From NCBI GenBank assembly GCA_023423275.1, contig JAFAFW010000075.1, positions 1 to 64,000 on the forward strand: a DNA stretch of 64,000 nt. Direction: 5' to 3'. A program made the translations under genes and the position numbers. How positions within the stretch are numbered: the first letter of the stretch is position 1; each line of letters begins with the position of its first letter. A model generated the notes under the pieces. It was not told where the DNA came from and searched no databases. It saw nothing but the letters and a program-made list of their open reading frames with translations. The stretch is from Pseudomonadota bacterium (lineage in GTDB: Bacteria > Pseudomonadota > Alphaproteobacteria > Rhizobiales > Hyphomicrobiaceae). Of the stretch, positions 8,509 to 17,144 are shown piece after piece.

Positions 8509-9276
8509 GTGGACGGATTGAAAGATCGTGTGGCGCTTGTCACGGGCGGCGCGGCAGGCATTGGCCGCGCCATCGCGCTAAAGCTGGCGCGCGAAGGCAG
8601 TCACATCGCCATTCTCGATCTCGACGCCGACGCGGCGGCCCGGACGGCGGAGGAGGTTCGACAACTCGGCTGCCGTGCAGCCTCCACCGGCGGCAATGTC
8701 GCGGATGCAGGCTCGGTGGCCGCTGCCGTCTCCGAGCTGTCCAGGCAGATGGGTCCCTTCGATATCCTCATTAACAACGCCGGCATCGCGCGACTTGGCG
8801 CACTGCTGACGATGGACGAAAAGGATTGGACGGACACGTTCAACGTCAACGTGACCGGCACGTTCAACGTCTCGCGCGCTGTCGTGCCCGACATGGTGAA
8901 ACGCAAGCGCGGCGCTGTCGTCAATCTCGCGTCGTGGCTCGGGAAACGCGCCGCCCCGAAATTCGGATCATACGCAGCCTCGAAATTCGCGATCATTGGC
9001 TTCACGCAGGCCCTCGCGCTTGAAGTGGCCCCACATGTTCGCGTCAATGCCGTCGGCCCCGGCCTGATCGTCGGCACCCCCATGCGTGATGTGATTGACA
9101 CGGCTTCGGCGCGAGCGGGCCTGCCCCTCGCCGAAGAGCGCGCCAAGTCGATCCCGCTTGGCCGTGCCGGAACGGCGGAAGATGTCGCCAAAGTCGTCGC
9201 CTTCCTCGCGTCCGATGAAGCCGATTACGTTACCGGCGCCATGTACGACGTCACAGGCGGTTCGTGGATGAGCTGA
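8509..9276 (+). CDS. SDR-family oxidoreductase
   Basis: The 255-residue protein is a second classical short-chain dehydrogenase with TGGAAGIG near residue 12, NNAG near residue 89 and YAASK near residue 155. Translation starts at GTG 8509, with AGGGAAG just upstream in the 14-base gap after the first SDR. The aspartates after the second strand (DLDADA) point to NAD(H). It is the last gene of the catabolic operon; having two SDRs with different sequences suggests two separate oxidation/reduction steps or different stereochemistry. Confidence 0.9.
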   Translation: MDGLKDRVALVTGGAAGIGRAIALKLAREGSHIAILDLDADAAARTAEEVRQLGCRAASTGGNVADAGSVAAAVSELSRQMGPFDILINNAGIARLGALLTMDEKDWTDTFNVNVTGTFNVSRAVVPDMVKRKRGAVVNLASWLGKRAAPKFGSYAASKFAIIGFTQALALEVAPHVRVNAVGPGLIVGTPMRDVIDTASARAGLPLAEERAKSIPLGRAGTAEDVAKVVAFLASDEADYVTGAMYDVTGGSWMS

Positions 9277-9345
9277 GCAAGCACCGTTCAACACGGGCTC
9301 TCAGACAGTTGCTTTTCGTCTCGGCGGCGACACGCCCTGGCAGCT

Positions 9346-10146
9346 TCATTCGATGCCGGGGCGAAAATCAGGCGCTCCCCAATGCCGGATCACAGGCGCC
9401 GTAGCTTGCGCGCCATCAGGCGGGAGCAGACCATAATGGCGCGCCAGCCGCGTCAGGGCCAACTGGAGCACGACCTTGCCCGAGCGCTGCGGCCAGCCGA
9501 CAGACCGCTCCGCGTCCTCCAGGCCATTCAGGTGACAGCACACGTCGATCAGGATGCCGGATAGCTCCGGCCCGACCGCTCTCATGGCGCGTTGAACGCG
9601 TTCGCGAGCCGCGACGATGCTGTCCTGCATTTCCAGTCCTGCACCCGGGACCGAGCGCCGATCCTTGCGCAAGGAGAACGTCGAATTCCAGCTCATGGTC
9701 ACGCGCGGCGTCATCTGCGCAAACCAGAAATCAGCTCGCAACCGCTCTCCGGCGTTGAACTCCTCCTGTGAAATAAGCGGCTTTCCTGCCTTGTCCCGAC
9801 GCCGCGCAAGCCATGCGAGCGGGTTCTCCGCATCGTTGATCATCGGCAGATCCGGACTAGGCACCGGACGAGGACCTTCGTCCTGCGTCGCGGCGATCCG
9901 CGCTGCCCGCAAAGCCGCGATCCCGCGCGGAGAAGGGCCGAGTTTATTATCGCCGATCTCCGTCAACCACCCGGCCTCGATCGCGGCTGACAGCTTTCCC
10001 TGGTCGACAAATGCAACCGCCTCCGCAAATCGATTGCTGGGCGTATACGCCTTCGCCCCTCCCGACGTCCGCTGTAGAAACGCGCCACGCCGCGTCAGCA
10101 CGCGCATCCAGGCAGGCACGGTCACGCAATCCGAGACATGCATCAT
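9346..10146 (-). CDS. DUF6456-domain protein
   Basis: The protein (266 residues from the chosen start) carries the C-terminal domain now called DUF6456, recognised by RVTMSWNSTF in the middle and the CCHLNGLEDAER and SGKVVLQLALTRLARHYGL segments near the end. Its molecular role is not known to me. The N-terminal half resembles a winged-helix arrangement but I see no firm motif. I chose the ATG pair at 10146/10143 over a start 130 bases further upstream because the latter overlaps the DnaA-domain gene that precedes it by only 29 bases. The two genes are probably cotranscribed, a pairing common in Hyphomicrobiales. Confidence 0.8.
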   Translation of the reverse strand: MMHVSDCVTVPAWMRVLTRRGAFLQRTSGGAKAYTPSNRFAEAVAFVDQGKLSAAIEAGWLTEIGDNKLGPSPRGIAALRAARIAATQDEGPRPVPSPDLPMINDAENPLAWLARRRDKAGKPLISQEEFNAGERLRADFWFAQMTPRVTMSWNSTFSLRKDRRSVPGAGLEMQDSIVAARERVQRAMRAVGPELSGILIDVCCHLNGLEDAERSVGWPQRSGKVVLQLALTRLARHYGLLPPDGAQATAPVIRHWGAPDFRPGIE

Positions 10147-10175
10147 CGCGGGTATTCCGACACTGTTGATGAGAT

Positions 10176-10697
10176 TCAGTCTGCAGGCGCGAAGGAGAGC
10201 ACTTTGGCGATGTTCTCCAAAAGCTCGATGGCCCGATCGAAATCGTGGTCTTCCCGGCGATCCTCGACGACATGGCACGCGTGGGCAACCGTCGTGCGAT
10301 CGCGCTCGAAGAGTTCGCCGGCCTCCGTCAAACTCAATCCACAGACGACGTGCGCCAGATACATGGCGACCTGTCGAGCCGTCGCTGCGCGGGCCGGGCC
10401 GCGGGTCGGCAAACGCATGTGCTCGATATCGACGTCGAACACCCGCGCGACAGTCTGCTCGATGACGTTTCTCAATGCCGGATCGATATCGCGGACAATC
10501 ATCGACCTCGGGCTCCGTTTCGGAGCGACGTGAGGCGAAGGGGTGAACAGTTGCATCGAGGAAAACCCCTGACTTGCGGCCTTGCCGACAGACGTGGCTG
10601 CACCAACGCCTGGAAGGATATGGCCCGCTCCGCCCGACGTTGGCTGCATGTTAGAGAGGTGGTGAACGGCGGGGATAACCGGCAGCAGGGTAAACAT
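10176..10697 (-). CDS. DnaA domain IV-like HTH protein
   Basis: The product (up to 173 residues) ends in a domain like the DNA-binding domain IV of the replication initiator DnaA: RQVAMYLAHVV, then LTEAGELFERDRTTVAHACHVVEDR, including the helix-turn-helix basic loop. It has no AAA+ ATPase part, so it is not DnaA itself. It may bind DnaA-box-like DNA and act in replication control or as a regulator; this is inference. The N-terminal 60 residues look unstructured and the start is uncertain: Met48 (10556) has a GTCAGGGG site and may be the true start. It is followed at once by the DUF6456 gene. Confidence 0.8.
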   Translation of the reverse strand: MFTLLPVIPAVHHLSNMQPTSGGAGHILPGVGAATSVGKAASQGFSSMQLFTPSPHVAPKRSPRSMIVRDIDPALRNVIEQTVARVFDVDIEHMRLPTRGPARAATARQVAMYLAHVVCGLSLTEAGELFERDRTTVAHACHVVEDRREDHDFDRAIELLENIAKVLSFAPAD

Positions 10698-10786
10698 CCT
10701 CAGCGCGCGTCTGTCCGTCCACTGCGCATCAAATCCCCGGTCTCAGCGCTCATGCGAGCTTACACTTTCCGTTACCGGAGAGATCA

Positions 10787-11326
10787 ATGCCGCCGAGCCG
10801 TCCTATGCGCAGGAGTTCCGGAGTTGCACGGCCGTCCGTCAGCCGCAGCGTTCCGGGTGTGGCGACCGCCATGGACGGGCAACGTCTCCTCAGTCTTGCG
10901 GACTACGATCGACGCCGGGATCTGGCGCCACTGCTCACCCTCTGGCCGTGGGAACTGGATGACTCAAGCGTGGATAGCCGGCTTCGTATCGTCGCGATGC
11001 TGCGACGAGCGCTGCGGATCGAACGGCAGCGCGGGATTGCGGGCCACTGGGCCTATGACATCAGCCGCCACGAGCGGTTGCTCAAAGCCTATAAAGCCGA
11101 GGTCGGACTGTGCGGGAGACGAGAGTTGCAGAGCCTTACCACAACAACGGAATGCCGGCTCAATCGTCCCGACGGGTGCCAAGGCCCATCTTTTTCGCCA
11201 ATTCGGAGCGCGCGGCCGCATAATTCGGAGCCACCATCGGGTAGTCGTGCGGCAGTCCCCACTTTTCCCGATATTCCTCCGGCGAGAGGTTGTAGTGCGT
11301 CCTCAGATGGCGCTTCAGGGACTTGA
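10787..11326 (+). CDS. Conserved hypothetical protein; tail overlaps mucR antisense
   Basis: About 75 residues in the middle, from DGQRLLSLADYDRR through LTLWPWELDD, RRALRIERQRG and HWAYDISRHERLLKAYKAEV, look like a real small protein: tryptophan-rich then strongly basic-helical, unlike shadow frames here. I recognise this pattern only as an unnamed protein of related bacteria. The residues after about 105 lose that character and run 167 bases into the 3' end of mucR on the other strand, so the natural stop may have been lost or a frameshift lies near 11105. A start at ATG 10871 is also possible. Confidence 0.45.
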   Translation: MPPSRPMRRSSGVARPSVSRSVPGVATAMDGQRLLSLADYDRRRDLAPLLTLWPWELDDSSVDSRLRIVAMLRRALRIERQRGIAGHWAYDISRHERLLKAYKAEVGLCGRRELQSLTTTTECRLNRPDGCQGPSFSPIRSARPHNSEPPSGSRAAVPTFPDIPPARGCSASSDGASGT

Positions 11327-11579
11327 ACTTCTTTCCGTCCTCCAGACAAATGATGTAATCGGGCGTCACCGAGCGTTTAACCGAGATCGCCGGCCGCAGC
11401 TCTTCCCTTTCGATAGGCACGACATTCGACGTCGCGCGACTGAGAGCCTGGTGAATGTCGTTGATCAACATGGGAAGCTCGGCAGCAACCACGGTATTGT
11501 TGCTGACGTAGGCGGAGACGATCTCAGCCGTCAGTTCGACGAGGTCGTGTTTCGCCATGTCCTCCATGTCCTTCTCCAT
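11160..11579 (-). CDS. mucR: MucR/Ros-family zinc-finger regulator
   Basis: The 139-residue protein is a MucR/Ros transcription factor, a family of global regulators (exopolysaccharide, motility, cell cycle) in alphaproteobacteria. Seen: the oligomerisation segment ELTAEIVSAYVSNNTV near the N-terminus, then the zinc-finger region CLEDGKKFKSLKRHLRTHYN and SPEEYREKWGLPHDYPMVAP. As in many MucR proteins, the second zinc cysteine position is an aspartate. Three in-frame ATGs cluster at the 5' end (11579, 11570, 11558); the last begins the family-like MAKHDLVELT and is preceded by ATGGAGG. The 540-base AT-richer region upstream probably holds its own regulated promoter. Confidence 0.92.
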   Translation of the reverse strand: MEKDMEDMAKHDLVELTAEIVSAYVSNNTVVAAELPMLINDIHQALSRATSNVVPIEREELRPAISVKRSVTPDYIICLEDGKKFKSLKRHLRTHYNLSPEEYREKWGLPHDYPMVAPNYAAARSELAKKMGLGTRRDD

Positions 11580-12118
11580 GCGATATCAACTGGGAGATGC
11601 GCTCGATCGTCAGCCACGGTGGCGACACCGAAGATCGGCCGAAGCGGTATTCATTGGCCGCAGCGACTAAACTTGGGCCGTCATGTGCAAACCCGGCTCA
11701 AGGACAACAAAAAGAACTCGCTGTCAACAGTCAAACAAACTAAAACCCAAGAATCTCTTATCTTTTTATCTTTCCGTCCCAAAGAACGAGAAGACATTCC
11801 TAGAGTATTACTCGGGTGGAAGCTAAAAGGTTAGCTCAAGTTCCAGTTGCCGACTGAGTTAGGTCGCCCGCCGCGCGGATGCAGTGATTACCGCCGGGTC
11901 GTGACGAGAGTCGGGCAGAAACATGGCAAGCGGGGTTGTCAGCAGCGGAATTGGCAGCAAGTTTAATTTCTTCCTTTATTGCACATCTCCCCGTGCATCG
12001 CTCTCGGCGACCAGGGAGGCTCCCGATTTGATGTGAGCGATGCCATATAAGGGCCAAGACATGACCAACCGTCACTGACCAACCAGCCCACCGGCGGAAG
12101 CAGCAAGGAGTTCCCTCC
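11580..12118. other. Long intergenic region between mucR and msrB
   Basis: This 539-base divergent region has no convincing gene. It contains an AT-rich purine/pyrimidine-skewed stretch at about 11700-11830, the kind of DNA that MucR-type proteins bind, so it is a candidate autoregulatory region. AAGGAG at 12107-12112 is the ribosome site of msrB. I see no strong terminator or RNA structure. Confidence 0.4.
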
Positions 12119-12556
12119 ATGGACCAGCGCACAGCAAGAGGCGAAGCGGCCCCCGCAGTCACCAAGACAGAAGACGAATGGCGCAAGCAGCTCTCGCCTG
12201 AGCAGTTCAACGTCACGCGCCAGCACGGCACCGAGCGGGCCTTCACGCATCCCTATTACAGCGAAAAGCGCGACGGCATGTACACGTGCGTCTGCTGTGG
12301 CGCTCCACTGTTCTCCTCGGAAACCAAGTACGATTCGGGGAGCGGCTGGCCAAGCTATACGAAACCTGTCGACGCGTCGGCCGTTCAGGAGCTTGACGAC
12401 AGGTCGTTCCTGATGCGCCGCACGGAAATCCGGTGCCAGAAGTGCGATGCCCACCTGGGACACGTGTTCCCCGACGGGCCGGGTCCGGAGGGCTTGCGGT
12501 ACTGCATCAATGGCGCCGCGCTGCAGTTCAAGCCCGAGACCGGCGAACACGACTGA
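12119..12556 (+). CDS. msrB: Peptide-methionine (R)-S-oxide reductase
   Basis: The 145-residue enzyme repairs methionine-R-sulfoxide in proteins. Two zinc-binding pairs are visible (Cys57/Cys60 in TCVCCG and Cys106/Cys109 in RCQKCD), together with GSGWPSY, GHVFPDG and the catalytic Cys129 in RYCIN. Length and motif order are those of stand-alone cytoplasmic MsrB. AAGGAG lies seven bases before ATG 12119. The oligopeptidase gene follows after 80 bases on the same strand, so both may form an oxidative damage/protein turnover unit, though that is only suggested by position. Confidence 0.95.
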   Translation: MDQRTARGEAAPAVTKTEDEWRKQLSPEQFNVTRQHGTERAFTHPYYSEKRDGMYTCVCCGAPLFSSETKYDSGSGWPSYTKPVDASAVQELDDRSFLMRRTEIRCQKCDAHLGHVFPDGPGPEGLRYCINGAALQFKPETGEHD

Positions 12557-12636
12557 GACGCATACGATCCACGATCCGGCGCCGCCCTCTCAATTCCGCG
12601 GCGCCTTCCACGCTGCCCACCGCGGAGACGATATCT

Positions 12637-14772
12637 ATGAAAGCCGCTCGCTCGTCGGCCGGACCGTTGAGCCCGAACCCGGACGTCCTGCCTCCCACGG
12701 CATCGAAGCATCCCGTTGTCACGCACCATCATGGGCGGACATTGACTGACGACTATGCCTGGCTGCGCGCCGAGCATTGGCAGGATGTCATGCGCGATCC
12801 TTCAGTATTGCCGGCCGACATCCGCACGCATCTGGATGCCGAGAATGCCTACACCGAAGGGGTGCTGGCTGATACGCAGGCGCTGCAGGCAAAGCTGTTC
12901 CAGGAGATGAAGGGGCGGATCAAGGAGGATGACAGCTCCGTGCCGGCCCCGGATGGCCCCTGGGAGTATTTCACCAGCTATGTGACCGGCGGGCAGTATC
13001 CGCTCGTCTGCCGCCGCCCGCGCGGTGGCGGGCCGGAGCAGATTTTGCTCGACGGCAACAAGGAGGCCGAGGGCAAGCCCTACTGGCAGCTCGGCGGGGT
13101 TTCACGCAGTCCGGATCATAGCCTCCTCGCCTACGCGGTGGACGACAAAGGCTCAGAACTGTTCACCGTCCGCTTCCGTGATCTCACAACAGGCACGGAT
13201 CTGCCGGATGTGATCCTCAACAGCCGCGGTGATATGGCCTGGGCCAATGACAACCGCACGCTGTTCTATGTCCAGCTCGATGAAAACCAGCGGCCGCGCT
13301 CGGTCCTCCGGCATACGCTCGGCATGCCGAGTGATCAGGACCCTGTCGTCTACCATGAACCGGATGCCGGATTCTATGTGGCGCTCGTCACGACGCAGTC
13401 GCACAAGTTCATCGTCATCAACGCGCATGATCATCAGACCAGCGAGTGTCATCTGATCGACACCGATGCTCCCGAAAAACCGCTGCGCATGGTTTCGCCC
13501 CGCCAGTTCGGCCACGAATACGGCATCGAGCATCATGGCGACGACCTCGTGATCACGACGAACTCGGCAGGCGCGGAAGATTTCCGCATCTGTGTTGCCC
13601 CGCTCGATGCACCCGGAATGGAGAACTGGCGCGAGTTGATTCCACACAAGCCGGGGCGTCTCATCATCGAAACGGTGGCCTTCAAGGACCACCTCGTCCG
13701 TCTTGAGCGCGAAGATGGCCTGCCGCGTGTGACCATCCGGAAATTCTCGGACGGAAGCGAGCACGCCATCGCATTCGACGAAGAGGCTTATTCACTCGGC
13801 GTGATGCCCGGCTACGAGTATGAAACCTCGATGCTGCGCTTCAACTACTCGTCGATGACGACGCCGGCACAGATCTTCGACTACGACATGGAAGCGCGCA
13901 CGCGCGTCCTGCGCAAAATGCAGGAAGTGCCGAGCGGACATAATCCCGCGGACTACGTCACAAAACGGCTCTACGCGCCTGCCGCGGACGGCGAGACCGT
14001 GCCCATCAGCGTGCTCTATCACAAGGATACGCCGCTCGACGGCAGCGCGCCGCTGTTCCTCTACGGCTACGGCAGCTACGGCATTTCCATTCCCGCGAGC
14101 TTCTCCATCACACGGCTGTCGCTGGCCGATCGCGGCTTCATCTTTGCCATCGCCCACGTCCGCGGCGGCAAGGAGAAGGGCTATCGCTGGTATAAGCTCG
14201 GCAAGCACAAGATGAAGCGCAACACGTTCTCCGATTTCATCGCGGCCGGAGAGCACATGGTGGCCAGCGGATACACCCAGCGAGGGCGCATCGTCGCCAA
14301 TGGCGGTTCGGCCGGCGGGATGCTGATGGGCGTTGTCGCAAACTGGGCCCCGGATCTTTTCCTCGGCATCATCGCCGACGTGCCATTCGTCGACGTCCTG
14401 AATACGATGCTCGACAAGGATCTGCCGCTGACGCCGCCGGAGTGGCCGGAGTGGGGAAATCCGATCGAATCCACCGAAGACTTTGAGATCATTGGTTCCT
14501 ACAGCCCGTACGACAACGTCGAGGCCAAGCGCTATCCGCACATCTTCGCGTTCGGTGGCCTCACCGATCCGCGTGTCACCTATTGGGAACCGGCCAAGTG
14601 GGTGGCAAAGCTTCGCGAACGCAAGACCGACGACAATCTATTGCTGCTGAAGATCAACATGGAGGCCGGGCATGGCGGTGCCTCGGGCCGTTTCGAGCAG
14701 CTCAAGGAGATCGCCGTCGATTACGCTTTCGCGTTGAAAATTGCGGGGTTGGCCGAACCGGCGGCCGTATAG
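12637..14772 (+). CDS. ptrB: Oligopeptidase B (prolyl oligopeptidase family, S9A)
   Basis: The 711-residue serine peptidase cleaves short peptides after basic residues. The N-terminal two thirds form the beta-propeller that excludes large proteins; the C-terminal hydrolase domain has Ser558 in GGSAGG, Asp644 in GGLTDPRV and His679 in GHGGASGR, with spacings of 86 and 35 residues as in oligopeptidase B. Start ATG 12637 follows GCGGAGACG; an upstream open extension overlaps msrB in another frame and is rejected. No signal peptide is visible, so it should be cytoplasmic. Confidence 0.93.
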   Translation: MKAARSSAGPLSPNPDVLPPTASKHPVVTHHHGRTLTDDYAWLRAEHWQDVMRDPSVLPADIRTHLDAENAYTEGVLADTQALQAKLFQEMKGRIKEDDSSVPAPDGPWEYFTSYVTGGQYPLVCRRPRGGGPEQILLDGNKEAEGKPYWQLGGVSRSPDHSLLAYAVDDKGSELFTVRFRDLTTGTDLPDVILNSRGDMAWANDNRTLFYVQLDENQRPRSVLRHTLGMPSDQDPVVYHEPDAGFYVALVTTQSHKFIVINAHDHQTSECHLIDTDAPEKPLRMVSPRQFGHEYGIEHHGDDLVITTNSAGAEDFRICVAPLDAPGMENWRELIPHKPGRLIIETVAFKDHLVRLEREDGLPRVTIRKFSDGSEHAIAFDEEAYSLGVMPGYEYETSMLRFNYSSMTTPAQIFDYDMEARTRVLRKMQEVPSGHNPADYVTKRLYAPAADGETVPISVLYHKDTPLDGSAPLFLYGYGSYGISIPASFSITRLSLADRGFIFAIAHVRGGKEKGYRWYKLGKHKMKRNTFSDFIAAGEHMVASGYTQRGRIVANGGSAGGMLMGVVANWAPDLFLGIIADVPFVDVLNTMLDKDLPLTPPEWPEWGNPIESTEDFEIIGSYSPYDNVEAKRYPHIFAFGGLTDPRVTYWEPAKWVAKLRERKTDDNLLLLKINMEAGHGGASGRFEQLKEIAVDYAFALKIAGLAEPAAV

Positions 14773-14824
14773 TCTCGAACAGACCGGTCGCCGTGCCATC
14801 TTCGGCGGCCGGTCCACGCGCTGA

Positions 14825-15004
14825 TCATTTGCTGCGCAGCCGGTGCCACAACAAAACGGCGGCTGCGATGGCCAGGAAGATAACAACGACACTGCGAACG
14901 CCAAAGTCCGAGAACGCGCGGGGAGCAACTGCTGCGCCGATCAGCACCGTCAAACCCGCAGCGATGACGGCAAGACCGACCACCTTTCGTGTAAACGGAT
15001 CCAT
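14825..15004 (-). CDS. Small membrane protein
   Basis: The 59-residue product has two hydrophobic helices (residues about 8-27 and 34-50) separated by a short turn and ends in a basic tail, HRLRSK. I do not recognise a named family. ATG 15004 is chosen because GGGAGGGAAGGAA precedes it directly; an in-frame start 33 bases upstream would translate through this ribosome site. It is convergent with oligopeptidase B and 66 bases from sufE on the same strand. Confidence 0.6.
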   Translation of the reverse strand: MDPFTRKVVGLAVIAAGLTVLIGAAVAPRAFSDFGVRSVVVIFLAIAAAVLLWHRLRSK

Positions 15005-15070
15005 TTCCTTCCCTCCCTCGGATGACAGTCGGCTCACGGTTCGCCGTCATTGCAGAGAATGCAAGCTGGA

Positions 15071-15517
15071 TCAGTTCGTACGCCCCGAGTTGCCTGTCGC
15101 GGCCGCACGCGCATCGGTGCGGATCCGTTCCACCATGGCCGCGAAACCATTGGACCGCTGCGGCGTGAGGTGCTCGTGCAAGCCGAGCTCAGCCAGAACA
15201 GATCGGGCGTCGGCTGTCAGAACCTCATCCGGTGTCTTATCCTGATAGAGCGCGAACAGGATCGCGATCAGGCCCTGCACGATGTGGGCATCGCTTTCAC
15301 CGCGGAATCGCAGCCGCGGCTTGCCCATCGCATCCGTTGGAGGCACGATCTCGGTCGCAAGCCAGACTTGGCTGGCACAGCCCCTCACCTTGTTGGCGTC
15401 GGTGCGCAAGGCCGGGTCGAGCGGCGGCAGTTTCCGCCCAAGCTCGATGACATAGCGGTACCGGTCCTCCCACTCGTCCAGGACGGTGAAATCGGACTTG
15501 ATATCTGCAAGTGACAT
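15071..15517 (-). CDS. sufE: SufE-family protein (sulfur acceptor)
   Basis: The 148-residue protein belongs to the SufE family, which takes persulfide sulfur from cysteine desulfurase SufS and stimulates Fe-S cluster assembly. Cys47 in the VRGCASQVW motif is the accepting cysteine, and the fold signature LGRKLPPL and FRGESDAHIVQGL is present. No other suf gene is nearby, as is usual for sufE in this order. Its start codon is preceded by a modest GAGTTCAA leader. It is divergent from the peptidoglycan-binding protein gene 210 bases away. Confidence 0.93.
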   Translation of the reverse strand: MSLADIKSDFTVLDEWEDRYRYVIELGRKLPPLDPALRTDANKVRGCASQVWLATEIVPPTDAMGKPRLRFRGESDAHIVQGLIAILFALYQDKTPDEVLTADARSVLAELGLHEHLTPQRSNGFAAMVERIRTDARAAATGNSGRTN

Positions 15518-15726
15518 TTGAACTCCCCGCCGGGCAGCCGCCGTCCGGGCGTGCCTTCAGCGCCTCTTCGCTCACATAGGCAGGCCGGTGATGCCCTTGC
15601 AAGCCCATCCGCCGCGTTAAAATCGCCCCGAGGCGCCATTCATTCAGGCCATGTTAACGGTCTCATCCCGATAGTAAATGCCAGGATCAACCAACAGCCT
15701 TCGAGGTCCAAGACCGGGGTCGAGCC

Positions 15727-16416
15727 ATGCTGCCGCGGCGGGCGAAAATTGTCGTATGCGCTTGCGCCGCAGCGTGCGCTGCCGTGTGGTGGAACGTAAT
15801 GTACCTGCAGCAGGGTACGCGTTCGGACCTGGCCGCGCGCTCGAGCCGGCTTGGCGAAACCCAGCCCCGCCCGTCGAGCTTCGGAGACTCCGGCGACGTT
15901 CGGCTCGGGCAGTTCGAATCCGTTGCGTCGCCTTCCGTTCAGCCCGTCCAGTCCGCCGCCGCGAAAATGGGTGCCTACGACCCCGACGTGGTGCGCGCCG
16001 TACAACGTGAACTCGGCCAGCGCGGCTATGCCCCAGGTCTCAGCGACGGAACGGCCAACCCCGTGACGCGGGCCGCTGTCATGGCTTACGAGCATGATCA
16101 CGGCCTGCCGCTGACCGGAGAACCGTCGGAGGCGCTGCTGAAATCGATCCTGTTCGGACTGCCGGCGAGCGGAGGCGCCACGTCGGTGCCGCCATCTGCC
16201 GAAGCAACCGGGATCATCAAGACCGTGCAGCAGTCGCTTGCGACATTGGGCTACGGCGTGCGCAGCGTGGACGGTGTCATGGGCGACGAAACCATGCGCG
16301 CGATCCGAAAATTCGAGCAAAAACAAGGTCTCCCGCAAACCGGGCGAATCTCCGGACCGCTGTTCGTCAAGCTGACCGACGGGACGGGCCGCCAACAGCG
16401 AAAGCTGACCAACTGA
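15727..16416 (+). CDS. Peptidoglycan-binding domain protein, membrane-anchored
   Basis: The 229-residue protein starts with a basic segment and a hydrophobic helix (residues about 7-28), likely a membrane anchor or uncleaved signal. Two PG_binding_1 repeats follow: residues about 85-140 (VRAVQRELGQRGY, GTANPVTRAAVMAYEHDHGLP) and about 160-215 (IKTVQQSLATLGYG, GDETMRAIRKFEQKQGLP). They should hold the protein to the cell wall. No enzymatic domain is visible, so it may be a structural or adaptor wall protein. It precedes the DUF1491 gene by 40 bases; this pair is common in Hyphomicrobiales. Confidence 0.87.
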   Translation: MLPRRAKIVVCACAAACAAVWWNVMYLQQGTRSDLAARSSRLGETQPRPSSFGDSGDVRLGQFESVASPSVQPVQSAAAKMGAYDPDVVRAVQRELGQRGYAPGLSDGTANPVTRAAVMAYEHDHGLPLTGEPSEALLKSILFGLPASGGATSVPPSAEATGIIKTVQQSLATLGYGVRSVDGVMGDETMRAIRKFEQKQGLPQTGRISGPLFVKLTDGTGRQQRKLTN

Positions 16417-16456
16417 AGCGCTTGCGCATCCACGCCCCCGCCTCTAGCAAGACGCG

Positions 16457-16816
16457 ATGCGACTGAAAGCTGAAATCTGGATCAAAGCCTATCTGCGCAT
16501 CTGCTCGGGCAACGGAGCCCCGGCCGTGGTCGTGCGGCATGGCGATGATGACGCCGGCGCGATCTTCATCAAGATCAACCGGCTCGACGGAACAGCGCGT
16601 TTGTTCGGTCCGGCACCTGCGGGCTTTGACTTGGGGCAGTTCGAACGTCAGTGGGTGCCGCATCTCGACACGCCACAGACCACGGAGGCCGATGTGGATG
16701 CGTACCTGCAGCGGCAGTTCGAGTTCGATCCGGATATCTGGCTGATCGAAGTCGAGGACCGCCGGGGCCGGCATTTTCTCGAGCCCTGGATGGCATCAGC
16801 GCGTAACAGCAATTGA
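16457..16816 (+). CDS. DUF1491 family protein
   Basis: The 119-residue protein matches the DUF1491 family of alphaproteobacteria: an initial MRLKAEIWIKAYLRIC strand, a GDDDAGAIFIKINRL hairpin, and a C-terminal DPDIWLIEVEDRRGRHFL segment. The family is small, cytoplasmic and of unknown function. The gene lies downstream of the peptidoglycan-binding protein on the same strand and probably shares its transcript. Nothing in the sequence indicates catalysis. Confidence 0.88.
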   Translation: MRLKAEIWIKAYLRICSGNGAPAVVVRHGDDDAGAIFIKINRLDGTARLFGPAPAGFDLGQFERQWVPHLDTPQTTEADVDAYLQRQFEFDPDIWLIEVEDRRGRHFLEPWMASARNSN

Positions 16817-16943
16817 CCTTTGTTAACTCTTTCTTAACCAGAGTCAGTTGGTCCTATCGGACAATCATTGTACCCCGCATGTCACGTGCCCCGCGTCCTC
16901 AACCCACGGAGGGTGCCGCATCGTCGGCATATTCATTTTTGCT

Positions 16944-17126
16944 ATGGCGACCATTATTCCTTTAAACGCCGTCCGATCGGAGCGGCCGACAGCACCGCCC
17001 CTCCCGAAGGAAGGCGCCGAGATCGTGATCTTTCCGGGTGTCCGCTATGCGCGCATTCCCGAACCTCAGCCTGTCGCTCAGGCTGCGGCCAGCGGAGAAC
17101 GCGACCTGCTGGTGCTTCCCGAGTGA
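16944..17126 (+). CDS. Small conserved hypothetical protein
   Basis: The 60-residue product begins MATIIPLNAVRSERP and has a central EIVIFPGVRYAR segment. Short proteins of this design (N-terminal IIPLN, later I-FxGVRY) occur in related bacteria, but I cannot name a family or function. The ribosome site before ATG 16944 is poor, and the frame remains open to 16848, so the start is uncertain. It converges with the DUF1254 gene 18 bases away. Confidence 0.5.
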   Translation: MATIIPLNAVRSERPTAPPLPKEGAEIVIFPGVRYARIPEPQPVAQAAASGERDLLVLPE

Positions 17127-17144
17127 ATCGGCAGCACTACCGAC

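Noticed and set aside
10245..11834. Very long plus-strand open frame (529 codons)
   Set aside because: It runs antisense through the DnaA-domain and mucR genes, has no protein-like composition (Arg/Cys-rich) and no ribosome site; a GC-rich shadow frame.
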